Below are positions 13,501 to 23,723 of a DNA stretch of 64,000 nt, in pieces; within the stretch, counting starts at the first letter, position 1; every line of letters starts with the position of its first letter. Both the position numbers and the translations under genes were made by a program. The notes below the pieces were generated by a model. It worked only from the letters and a program-made list of their open reading frames with translations, ran no database searches and had not been told where the DNA came from. Source of the DNA: Polyporus tsugae (Eukaryota; Basidiomycota; Agaricomycetes; Polyporales; Polyporaceae). The stretch spans positions 1,612,001-1,676,000 of the forward strand of contig JAHRBS010000001.1 in assembly GCA_024305745.1 (NCBI GenBank). Direction: 5' to 3'.

Positions 13501-16500
13501 GGGCAGCTCGGACAGATCATTGTTATGGGCCTCCAACGTCTCTAACCACTGCAAGCGCCCAATACTGCTCGGAAGTGTGAACAGATGATTGTTGGAGCAC
13601 GAAAGATGCTTCAGCTGGCTGAGCCCGCCAAGGCTCTCCGGAAGCGAGCGGAGGGAGTTGTGGTCGATGAACAGGACCTCGAGCGCGGTGAGCTGCGCAA
13701 GGGCAAGGTCATCGAGTGTTGACAGCTTCGCGTGCGACAGGTTGAGCGTCGTGAGCGCATACGGGAGCCCCAGCGGGCCCGGGACGAGGTTAAGCTGGGT
13801 GATGTCGTTGTGTGACGCGTCAAGCTGTTTAAGTGCGGGTCCGAACGAAACATCGAGCGCGTGCATCGAGTTGTGATCCGCGAGCAGCTGCTCGATCTTC
13901 GGCAGCGTGCACACGACGGAGATGTCCGTAATGTGGTTTCGCCGACAGTCTAGCACCCGAAGGTTCTTGAGGTTTGCGAATTGCTCAGGGAGTTTCGCGA
14001 CCTGGTTGCCGACAATGATGAGATGATCTAGCTCCGTCAACTGGCCTAGCTCCTCCGGCAGCTCCGAGATCGAGTTGAACGACGCGTCCAGGTCGACGAG
14101 GGAGCGGAGCTCGCATACACCGGCAGGAATGTGCTTGAACTTGTTGTTCGAGATGTTCAGATCGCGCAACTCTCGAAGTTGGGGGAAGTAGTCCGGAAGG
14201 GTCTCCATCCGGTTGTTCTGCAGCTTCAGGTGCCGGAGCTGCGGTATTCCAGCGAGGCCTGCGTCTTCCAGTTCTGCTATCCGGTTACATGATAGGTCGA
14301 GCCACTGTAGTGTCCGACAATGCCGAACGCTCTGCGGGACCTTCTTCAACGCCATGTGGGATAGCCGGAGTTCCCGTAGAGTCGTGCACGACTGGATAAA
14401 GTCCAGTGGAATCTCAAGCATCGGGTTACGGGAGAGGTTGAGGGAGACGATCGCATCCGCGTGGGCGTATAAGGAGACTGGGACCGCCTTTAGACTACGG
14501 GACGTCAGATCGATCAGGTCGAAAGTATCGAACTGCATCTCTTCCTCCTACGAGTAGATCTAGTTATCAGCGTTGGTTCATGTAACCTAGAAAAGCGAAC
14601 GTACCGGTGGCCCGAGCACATTGCTTTTATACACAAACTTCAGCAGGAACTGTATGTCTTCTGCTCCAAGGATGTCCAACCCGTCGGCGATGTCGTATCC
14701 TGCCTGCTCTAACCGTCGTCGGACAATGTCCGCCGGCCGCTCCGTCGGCGCAAGCACTCGTTCTGTGGGTGCCAAAATGTCAACCATGAAGCACATCCTA
14801 CGATGTTTTCACCGTTCGCACCTCTGCCCCTCTCCTTCAAATGCAACCTATGCGGCTCCACCCCAGGGTCCAGCAGCAGCTTCTTGTTCAGCTGTGGCGT
14901 CAGCTGTGCCACGGTCACGTCGAGACCGCACTGCACGACGTGGTACGAGTTGTTTGCGCGGTATATCCGGACATTATATAGCGTCTTGTTGCCGGGCGGT
15001 CGCTTTCTCCGCTTGCGCCCCGACTTCCCGCGCGCACTCTCGTCTGACGACGAGTACGCCGCGGTCGGGTCCTCACCCTCCTTCTCTACCGCCCAGCTTT
15101 CCGGCGCTATCCACGATGGCGAGTCCGCATCCAGGCATGCATGTGTTACGCGGGCCTTCGGGGATATCCTTCGGCCGTCAAACGCGAGGGCCCCCGGCGC
15201 GAGCCGCCGCTGGCTGGTGGGGAGGAACGGGTTGCTGAACAGGCTGTGGTGTGACGTGCTCACCGAGCCAACGTGCATCGAAGACACGTCCGAGCCCGAG
15301 TGTAAGGACGACTCGAACCCGCTGCCGGGCGAACTATTGTCCAACTTGTCCGCCGTGGGAAGAACGGAGAGGTCAATGATGCCGTCCATCTCGTTGAGGT
15401 TCGTGTCCAGCGTATATAGGTTCTCCTTCGGCGGAGGGGGGGGAGGTGTCATGTAATCCGGCTTCTTCTTCCGCTTAGCGGAAGAGAAGGTCGAGCCAGA
15501 TGGCATCGTTGGGGTAGGGGTAGGATGGAAGGAGAGACCTGGGGACGGGATTGGAGGAGGAGGGTCCGCAGGGGGTGGGTCAGAACGGAGGCGGCTTCGA
15601 GACCTCTTGCTCTTCATGAAGTTGAGTGGGTTTAACAACGGCTTCTTGCGCGACTCCGTCGTCCGGCTAGACTCAGCAGAATGGATGCTGAACGTCTCTG
15701 ACGGGCGGGCGGTGGAGGTGGTCGAGACACTGACAGTCGATGCACTCGTATGACGAGGGGGGGTGAAAGAGTTGAACGACGGTTTGTGCGAGAAGCCAAA
15801 GCGGTGCGACGATGATTTCGGGGGAGGGGTAGGCTGGAAAATGAACGATGGGTAAGTCGCCTAGTAAAGCCGAACGGACATACAGAACGACATTCAATCC
15901 TCAGTGACGAGCTAACGGGCGCAGGGGGGGAAGGGATCATGACTGGGGAGAGTCACGCACTCCTCGACCCATACGCGCATTCTCCCATATACACCTACGC
16001 CCAATCTAGGGAGACCTCACCCAGAAGGGCTACAAACCATAGGTAGTAATGGTCTCTGGTAAACTACGTTCAAACGGGAACGGGAAGACTGTACGCGGAG
16101 TCCGAGAGAAAGTGCCGACTGCAAGGAATGTCTCCCGGACAAAGGCAAGTGCAGAGCTTCCACACATAATCCTCCCGCGTATGCACCATCCCACTCAGCA
16201 GTCCGCACGCAAGCTTCCAATACTCTCTGGACTTGTAGATAGTTAAAGGAGATACGCACCGGCTCAAAGCCATTTAATGCCCATGGAGCAATCTCTGCGA
16301 GATTTGAATCGTCAGTCAAGGTGAGGGTTGACATGGATTCATGGTCGACGAGGTCCTGGTCATGAGAACTGTTGGAGAGATCCCTGGATATGCGGATGGA
16401 AGTGGGGTATGCGTTATGGTAAGCATCGGTCTGCATGTTGTGCGGCCCTTGGAGGGGGAGAGAGGTTGGGGATGAGGACGGGGAGACGGGATTCGGCATG

Positions 16501-16663
16501 TGCAAGCTAAGCTGCCTGATGTGCCCCAAGGCGTCCGCGGGGAGGTAGGCGGGGGGGGGGGGGGGGACGAATGGACTTTGTCGGAGGACGGGAGAGACGA
16601 GGGTCAGACTGAAATGCTGGGGACCGTCGACTGTCGAGCGTGATTGGTGGCGGATTCTTGCCA
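10592..16663 (-). CDS. CYR1: Adenylate cyclase (Cyr1/Uac1 type)
   Basis: This protein makes cAMP from ATP downstream of Ras/G-alpha and feeds protein kinase A. Domains in order: a disordered Pro/Ser-rich N-terminus (16663-15010) with the GILRKSV..STLTLTDDSNLAEIAPWAL segment typical of the family; a Ras-associating domain (about 15000-14600, NVRIYRANNSYHVVQCGLD); about 20 leucine-rich repeats (14559-12950); a degenerate PP2C-like domain (about 12844-11700, with FGRA where active phosphatases have FDGH); and the class III cyclase core with VFTDIRNSTHLWE, KTEGDAF and DYFGPMVNRAARVNA, giving both metal-binding aspartates. The LRR/PP2C junction is a clean intron (WNW to NFNTNLRYLNLSG). The stop is at 10594-10592. 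The first ATG chosen, 16663, and the splicing between 16262 and 15834 are uncertain, and one further small exon may be hidden there. About 1900 residues are read. Confidence 0.95.
16551..16566. repeat. 16-base G/C homopolymer in adenylate cyclase exon 1
   Basis: Sixteen consecutive G on the plus strand read as C on the coding strand, giving a run of five prolines in the disordered N-terminus of adenylate cyclase. The frame is open on both sides at the length shown. Confidence 0.95.
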
Positions 16664-19571
16664 TATTTGGGTCAATTACGCTCTTACGTAAAATGCCGCC
16701 GCTTGTGCAGGTCCTGACGCCGTCCGCCTTGTCCGCTCCCACGTCCCTTCTCCTGTCCTTGACACCCGTCCGTCCCACCCAGGTTTCCAAGGAAGGCCGC
16801 CGCCCACGACCATCCAACTCCACACCAATCGCACCACCAACAAGATCGGCTTCCTTTTTTTGCTTCCGCAGTACTCTCCTCCCACCGCAATGGCGACGCT
16901 GGGCGGCCTTGTCGGTCATGCTCATTCTCGACCTCTGACTCCGAACCCCATTCTACCCCTACCTGGCGCTCGCGGGTTTCGACGGTTCCAGATTGAAACA
17001 GAAAGGTGCATCGACATCATGAGCTTGAGGCCCAAAGGCTATCGTCTTCGATGATGTCGGATGCATTCCATCGTCTGTGAGTTGAGGCGCCACCCTGGGC
17101 CAGTCTTCATGACGTCTTGGCGGGAAGCTCGTGAGTGCAGATGTTTTTATCCGGGCCTGTTACCACCAGCTGTGCTGCACGAGATCCCCATTTACCTTGA
17201 GACCATCGAGGATAGTCATGGTGATATTTCCCTCGCCGGGTGCCCACGATGCCCTGGATTCATGCGAACTTGTTCAGTACAGCCGAGACCTTCCTTTCTC
17301 CTTGCCTTCTCCGAAGTGTTTTCACTGAGTATAACAGATGCGAGGGAGTTGTCGAGATCCATTACCTTCCCAAGCTTTCTCCACCAAATGCAGTCTTCGT
17401 TTATGCCACGATGTGACGTTGTCATTGATGTACACTGTATACGTAGACCTATAACACAATCAACAATTCTTTCCTTTTCTCACTGGGTGCACGTTGCAAT
17501 GATAGGCGGGTGTGTTTCAACAGATCGCTCTCAGTTTGCGCACCCCAAACAAAGATTCTGCCAGCCTTTGGGCAGCTATTCTCAGTCAAATACCTTCAAG
17601 ATTTGACTTCTGAACCCGCGTCGTCGGGGTGTGCGTCAAAGTGCGACGCCACTGCTGATATCGCTCCCCCATTGGAGAGTCTCGACGTTCTACTCATCCC
17701 TCGGAGTAACATTTAGTTGCCGAGCAACCCACAGGCCTTAGACTGCCCAAAGAAAGTTACTTACAGCCCCAGCCTGCGCACGATCTTGGTAAGATGATAT
17801 GATTTCTGTTACATTAGTACATTGACCGTAACCACAACTCTGCAGCGAGTGATGACAAGTTATGTAAGATCCAGATAAATGGTCATCGGTGCTTCCACCC
17901 TTCAATGCACCTCATGGCAAGCTGAATTGGCGTACACCAAGACCACCAGCTGAGGGAATGCAAGGACAATCGAAGCCCACCGAAGCCTTCTCCGGCAGGA
18001 CCTCGCTCTCGAGGGAGAGCGAAGAGGAGGTCAAGACCAAGGGACTCGACAAAGAGCGTGTTTGGTGGCGGACGTTTTGCTGCCTCGCCACGGCATATTC
18101 GACACGGACACTAACATCAACCCTTAATAATTTATTATTGCCACCACTATCCTCCCTGCTAATGTTAATGCACGCCATTTCTCACGTTTCTCTCACTCAC
18201 GGATTATACCGACCAGCTTACCATTTGGACTTACGATAGAGTATCGTTGTTCTTGTCGTACACCGTAGCATCACGCGAGGTATCCTCGATAATAAATCAT
18301 TGTATTTTTAGGAGCATAGAGCAGGGGCAACAGCGAGGTCTCTGCCCATTGAAGAGAGGAGCGCGGGGTATAACCTGTCTCCTTTGAGCGTCGTAGATGA
18401 CATACGTCCGCCCTGCCCCCGGAGGGGCGAGGATGTTCAGCTTTTCCACAGGAATGCCTGCTCCCGGTTGCCCCGGACAGTAGCGGCCAAAATTTCCCCC
18501 GGGGACGTGGCAGCATGCGGCCAAACGCGTCCCTTCGAACGCCCGAGACCTCGACTGCGCGTGCCTACTCCGTATGGAGACCCAACAATGAACCACAACG
18601 ACAACGACCGCCAAATACGCAACAACACCGACACGGACAACGACACAAAGGGAGGAACGCAGGGACAACCAACGCCAAAACAGACAGAGGGACGAACATG
18701 AACACGAACGAAGAAACGAGGAAAGCGCGGCCGTGTTCTTGAGGAGAAGTCGGAGAAAGCCTTGCGACCGATTGGGTCAGCCACGTTGGTGGCGTCGAGC
18801 TGCCTGAGAGGTCGCCGAGATGTCGAGCGTCGCCACAGCAGAAGGAATACAAAGAAGCAAGCAAGAGCCAGACAACAGCAGCAGTCAGCCGAGCGGAGAA
18901 CCAGGGCCCGGGGTGGCGAAGACTCAAGAGGCGACCAGGGCCAAAATGAACCAGAACCTTCTGTGAATGGTTGCGTTGAGAGACACGGTGGTTAGAGAGT
19001 GGCGAGGAAGAGGACTCACGATGACTTGTGACGGAGGAAAGGCGTATGAGGTGAGCTGCGTGGGGAGGTCAGTGGTCGAGGGCAAGTTGTGAGGGATATT
19101 GGTTGCGGAGATGAAGGGTTTATATATGTGTTCGGGACCGGTGGCTTGCAGCACACCAGTGAAACTCCGCAAATGTCAGCCCCAGAGGGCGCTGAATATG
19201 GCAAGAAGCTTTCCTTTCTGGGTTGCGTTGTACTGAACGCATAAGGAGACGGGCCGAGCGGTTGCCGAGCGGATGGAGGACCGCCGACTCGGAGCCTGGG
19301 CACAGGCGGCAACGTCACTCGGCGCAGTACTAGTCGATGGAAGTTGTCTATTTGTCTTCGAATTCTGTACACATTCAAAGTGAGGTTGTCTCGCCGTCAC
19401 GATGATCACATTTTGAGAGATCAGCACGCACCTTGTATATATCCCTCCAATCACAGACAACTCAATTATCGTGCACTGGAAGTTAACTTAAGCTGACCAT
19501 TCTGCAATATTGCGAGAAGCCTGAGCAACTTAGCCTGACCTCTGCTGGCATCGCGATCGGACAACGGGCTC
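16664..19571. other. Gene-poor region upstream of adenylate cyclase
   Basis: The first several hundred bases are presumably the cyclase promoter and leader. Two minus-strand patches look coding but could not be joined: one of 83 bases at 17366-17448 with an acceptor TATAG and donor GTAATGG, encoding a segment containing YTVYINDNVTSWHKRRLHLV, and one at about 17170-17290 ending GDLVQHSWW and a stop. No family was recognised. At 18590-18720 the plus strand is AC-rich low-complexity sequence. Long frames at 18297-18927 (-) are composition artefacts rather than genes. Confidence 0.35.
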
Positions 19572-19746
19572 ACCAGAGTCCGAGTAGCTGGCGCTGCTGC
19601 CGTCGATGTTAAAGTCAATGCCAGTCTGGAGGATGGCGTTGCCGCAGGTTTCGTCGTCAATCTAGACCCAAGAAGACGCATAAGTAGTGCGCCCCGGAGG
19701 TCTTGGAGGGCTCAAAGTTGGGAGCGGGGATGACGAAAATGCCAGT
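19572..19746 (-). pseudogene. Relic of a glutamic (G1/eqolisin) peptidase
   Basis: Read on the minus strand, this segment gives IFVIPAPN at the upstream end and then, after a one-base frame change at 19662/19661, IDDETCGNAILQTGIDF. The second part is the signature core of secreted acid G1 peptidases (family pattern WVGIDGDTC..AILQTGVDF). The expected W-V-G is degraded to V-F-L-G, the codon after the first part is a stop (TGA) unless the frame changes, and the WYEWYPDY block with the remaining catalytic region was not found downstream. This looks like a decayed fragment of a secreted digestive protease gene, without signal peptide or C-terminal half. A sequencing error could explain the single frameshift but not the missing blocks. 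Confidence 0.65.
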
Positions 19747-20539
19747 GCTCAGCGCTCAGCCTGCTCGAGACTCAAGTCGACACATGACCTTAAGTTGGAA
19801 GCCTGTTGAACGGTTATCCATCATTACAAGCTTCGGAGCTGATTGAAGGCACTGGAACAACACCGTATAGTTTCTCGTTCCACGAATGCAAAGATGAGAT
19901 GGTAAGTGGCGGTCGCGAACTCGGGAGTCATGCCAGCTCGTCGGAGTCCGACCCTAGCCTCCGGCGCTTGATAGCCGATGTTTGGACCTAAAGTGGAAAT
20001 CTAAACGCACGTCGGTTCGCGGCACTCGGCGGCCCGCCACTCATGCGCCGAGTCCTCCATGCCAGAGACTCGGAGGACAAGCGCCGGTCAGACATCCTAC
20101 CAGACTTGAATACTTAGTCGCCCCTTGTTTCCGCCTCAGCATCAGGAATATCCTAGGCAGCGGAGGAATAGGATACTGGACTCATTCGAAGCCTGGATCG
20201 GGGGCGAGTTTGATCACCGCTGAGGTGGCACCGAACCGATTATAAGGATGATCCGCTGGGCGGTGTTGTGGAACACACGCAAATCGCAGGACACCGTGAC
20301 GGACTGCCTCCGATCCATCGCAATCAATCGCTGAGACGAGCGAACAACAGAATCACGCGCCTTCTCAACCCGAATACCGCTGACCTCTTGTCCGATTTCC
20401 AGCCTCACTCCAACATCAACATGCCGACATATGCCGAACATCCCAGCCTCCGGTGTATAAAGGCCCTCGCCCTCGCCCATCTTCTCTTTCCTCAGAACTC
20501 CCATGTTCACTTCTCCCTCTCCACCCTCTCCTAGGTGCG
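19747..20539. other. Intergenic DNA with a core promoter motif
   Basis: No gene is resolved. A TATAAA motif lies at 20456-20461, followed by a pyrimidine-rich leader, an ATG at 20505 and a 33-codon open frame that runs through the hairpin at 20540-20578. This arrangement looks like a fungal core promoter for the tentative gene at 20618. Confidence 0.35.
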
Positions 20540-20578
20540 CCAGTGACTCGCATTGGTGTATGCTATGCGAGTCACTGG
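20540..20578. repeat. Perfect inverted repeat, 14-bp arms, 11-nt loop
   Basis: The left arm ccagtgactcgcat (20540-20553) and right arm atgcgagtcactgg (20565-20578) are exact reverse complements separated by tggtgtatgct. It sits about 80 bases downstream of a TATAAA motif and about 40 bases upstream of a possible start codon, so it could form a hairpin in the leader of a transcript. It may equally be a relic of an excised mobile element. Confidence 0.9.
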
Positions 20579-20617
20579 TCGTACGCTCTCTCATGAGGGG
20601 CTGAACGTCGGACTGGG

Positions 20618-21381
20618 ATGTTTCTCCCCCACATGTCCTCGCCGTCTCTGGCGGGGATGGGGCCTCTGGGCACCTCACCATCGACCTGTATGTCGCCTTG
20701 TCCCCGTCTGCCATCATTCCTTCAGCTAACCCTTCGCTATCCGACTGTGTCGGAGGTGCCTACTCACCAACCCTTCTCGGTATGTCCTCTTGCATCCTTC
20801 CCGATGGTTGTCACTCATCGTCGTGGCGGACAGGTTTCTCCTCCTTTCTCTCTTCTCTGTGGCGTGTTCACCCTTGTGGCGACAACACGCCACACTGCAT
20901 GGCTGACCCACCACCACGTACGTTCATTCATTCCCGGGTTCGCTGCGTAAGACCAAGCCTCACCGCCTCGACTCTACCGCGAACGTCAACAGCCACCAGG
21001 TGGACTTACCATCGACGGGGTGGCTGACACCTGGTGCATAGAGTCGCACTCAGGCTCCCACCCTCGCCGCGAATCACTTCACTGTGCCGGCGAAGCGGTG
21101 GACGAGCCAGCGCCTTTCCAGTACAGTCGTCCGTCGGGGACGGGCGACTCGGATTGTGCGGAGTGGGCGCGTCGCACTGCAAGGCTGAGCCTCCGAATGG
21201 TGAGTGTCCCCGACGTTCTGAGGTAGGATTTGGTTGGAGACTTACGCAAATAATTGTAGTGTGTACCGGGATCTTCGAACCTGGACGTGGAAATATGCAG
21301 GTGAGTGCTGATGCTCGCCCCTTTCACTGACGCTTGCGAACTAGTCAGGGATGTTACTCCGATCTGGAAAGTGTCCGGTAA
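20618..21381 (+). CDS. Tentative small spliced gene, function unknown
   Basis: No family was recognised. A continuous frame can be followed through six exons: 20618-20687, 20726-20779, 20834-20917, 20958-21199, 21260-21300 and 21345-21381, ending in TAA. Most junctions use strong GT borders (GTATGT, GTATGT, GTACGT, GTGAGT, GTGAGT) and the frame is preserved at all five. Exon 4 is the most protein-like, with DTWCIESHSGS and GTGDSDCAEWARRTARL. The product would be about 175 residues and rich in Cys, Ser and Pro, without a clear signal peptide at this start. Weak points are the 38-nt first intron and an AAG acceptor for exon 4. A TATAAA motif lies 160 bases upstream. It could instead be part of a longer or decayed gene. 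Confidence 0.3.
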
Positions 21382-22242
21382 GTGTTCCGGAGTACAGTGT
21401 CCTAGTAGGAGAGGGAAGTAGATCGTGTCAGTGTCATGTAAATATGGTAGCAGCCTAAAAATATAGTATACCAAGGCAGTAGCACTCTCCACCGCGTAAC
21501 AAAGACTGCCACGCACTCGGTGAACATTTGTTCGTCAGCATTGAAGTTGGTGAACAACGGTCGCCCGGGTCGACCCCGTGATGGACACAAGCTTCGTCGG
21601 CTGCGACTGGTGGGTGAGACCACCGGAGCGACGCGCAAGACGTTTATCAAGCCACTCCTTGGAGGTCAGGATAGCGAGGTCCGCGGTGGTAAGGAGGACC
21701 TGGCAAAGAATTGTAGCAGCGAATATGACGGCAAGCAAATGAGAGGAGTGGCAGTCGACTCGAATGGGCTCTCAGCACTGGGCGAACTTTCCCGAGCTGA
21801 GGGATAGTCGTCTTTGCATCGATGCTGCTCAGTGTATAAATGTTAGTTGTATCGCAGTCGTACTGGCGGTCGGTTGATTTATGATCAATAGCCATGGGCG
21901 ACAGCGATAACAAAGCTGATCATGAAATGCGCACGCAATGTCATCGGCTGGATTTGTAGGCCCACGGATGTTGAGCATAATACTGAATATTGTAGCCGTG
22001 ATTGAATCAGAAGCATCTTAAGGCCTAGGTGGTCTGTGAAGAGAACATGGAATACTAGAAAACAATCGGACAGTGCTATCAGCCCCCATCCGTCATCTCG
22101 AATCTCGACGCACCTTGTCTGACCTGCGCCACAGTGGATGATTGCCAGTCAGTGGGGGCGGATTCAGAAAGAAAGGAAGTTGTTTCCCCGGACTCATGGG
22201 ATCGGTGGTGGCAGTGCACAAGCAGAATGGGAGGAAAAGAAA
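21382..22242. other. Intergenic, no gene resolved
   Basis: A minus-strand frame at 21535-21738 starts with a hydrophobic stretch like a signal peptide (MLAVIFAATILCQVLLTTA) but has no recognisable mature domain. Nothing else was supported. Confidence 0.35.
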
Positions 22243-22324
22243 TGTCCCAGGGAGGATTCGAGCCTCCGTCTTCACAGTCTTGCGTTTCCACAATGTGATG
22301 ATCTGACCACTAATCGACAAGGAC
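22243..22324 (-). tRNA. tRNA-His (GTG) with a short intron
   Basis: On the minus strand the sequence folds as a cloverleaf. The acceptor stem is GTCCTTG with CTGGGAC (one T-T mismatch and one G-T pair) and discriminator A. The D-arm is GATT / GATC. The anticodon stem is TCACA / TGTGA, and the T-arm is GGAGG-CTCGAAT-CCTCC. The anticodon loop reads TTGTGG followed by a 10-nt insert (AAACGCAAGA) and C, which is best explained as an intron after position 37 leaving anticodon GTG. A genomic G precedes position 1, where histidine tRNAs carry an extra G. A TTTT run, the Pol III terminator, lies just downstream at 22238-22235. Identity is inferred from the anticodon. Confidence 0.75.
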
Positions 22325-22567
22325 CTCCCAAGGTATCGGGCTGTAAAAAATATAGTTCTGTTATTATCGTGGGAAGACCTGCTATGTCATTGTCACTATG
22401 TAACTATCACTGTCAGTACGTCAGGCAGTTGGAGAGAGTTGCGGCTCGTTGCGGCTCGCCTTGTCGTCGAGCGCGACTGGGAGTCTGGGCAGCCTCAACC
22501 CACGGATGCTCTATCAGCTCCCTTCCTCCTTTACCCTTCTCCCCCATCTGGAGGCCCGCCGACCGTC

Positions 22568-23469
22568 ATGAGGAAGCTGTCTTACGTCGTCGCCTTCTTC
22601 GCCGTCCTTGGGACGATGATCCTCGTACGTCTTAACGCCCTGTCACGCCTACCGCGTTCCTGCGTAATGCCTAACGGCGAGTAACTCAAACCCTCTAGAA
22701 CATCTTCTCCGTCCAGCGTCCCGACTGGTCTGTCTTCGTCTCCTACCTCAGCTTCAGATTCAAGTAGAGACTGCTCACGCCCGCCGCCCTCCCAGGCTCG
22801 TCGTGAGGAACTCGGACATCATCCACAAAGACGTTATCGTCACCTATGGTCTCTCCACCCGATGTGAGCTCCGCGTCCTCGAGCTCCCCAGCCCGAACGG
22901 CGGCACGCTCACCTACACCAACTACGAGTGCCGCCCCTTCCCGATGCGCGTCCAGGACGGTTGCGAGAAGGAGAACAAGACGTTCTGCATGATCTGGAGC
23001 ACCTCGCGCTACTTCGGCGAGCTCGGCTTCGGCTTCGCAATCGTCGCCTGCCTCGCCATTCTCTTCGGCGTCACGACTCACTCGCGGAGGAGGCGGATCT
23101 GGAAGTCAGTGTCGGTCTTGGTCGCGTTCCACGGTGAGTAGACATTCAATGCCATGCTGTGCCCGCGTGAGCCCTGAAGCTCTACCTCAGTCCTCTCTCA
23201 AATCGTTACCTTTGGTGTCGTCACCGAGTTGTACCGTCGCAACTTGTTCCCGACATTCGAACGTGCTCGTCCAGGTAGGTCAACCATGGTGCATACGTTG
23301 CGGAGCGGCCATTAACGTCCAGTGTCTAGGATTCGCATACGTGCTGAATATCGTGTCTTGGGTACTCGGCCTCTTCGTCATCATTGGCATCATAATCACT
23401 GGGAACGCTGCCAAGGCGGGCCACCCCTGGGCCGCAGGCAACCGGGCATACCGCCCCATTTCCGGTTGA
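22568..23469 (+). CDS. Four-helix membrane protein (claudin/SUR7-like topology)
   Basis: This predicted plasma or endomembrane protein of about 215 residues has the topology of claudin/PMP22 or SUR7/PalI-type proteins. TM1 lies at the N-terminus (RKLSYVVAFFAVLGTMIL), followed by a large extracytoplasmic loop with four Cys (RCEL..YEC..DGC..TFC), TM2 (FGFAIVACLAILFGVTT), a basic cytosolic loop (HSRRRRIWK), TM3 (VLVAFHVLSQIVTFGVV) and TM4 (YVLNIVSWVLGLFVIIGII). Five exons join in frame with short introns at about 22626-22698, 22728-22799, 23131-23190 and 23276-23330. The stop is TGA at 23467-23469. It converges on the acyltransferase at 23724. No biochemical role can be assigned from sequence, and family placement is by topology and the Cys-rich loop only. 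Confidence 0.75.
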
Positions 23470-23723
23470 GACACCATCCATTGTCAGCTTCAAAGCCTTC
23501 GTCTCCGCGATTCGACTTGAACAAACGTTCCTCCCAGCTTACATCGATAACCCCCACATATATCTATCCACTTTTGGCCTCAGGTTGTACTGTACATTTA
23601 CGCATGCTTTACTCTCTTGATATCATTCATGAATGTTGTCGTAGCTCGTCGTATAGAATCTTGAACATATGCTATATATTGTCTCGTTTCGCTACACACG
23701 TTATCGTGCATACACCAAATGGT

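Noticed and set aside
18297..18927. Overlapping minus-strand frames with Val-rich and Cys-rich stretches
   Set aside because: They are translations of AC-rich low-complexity DNA rather than coding sequence.
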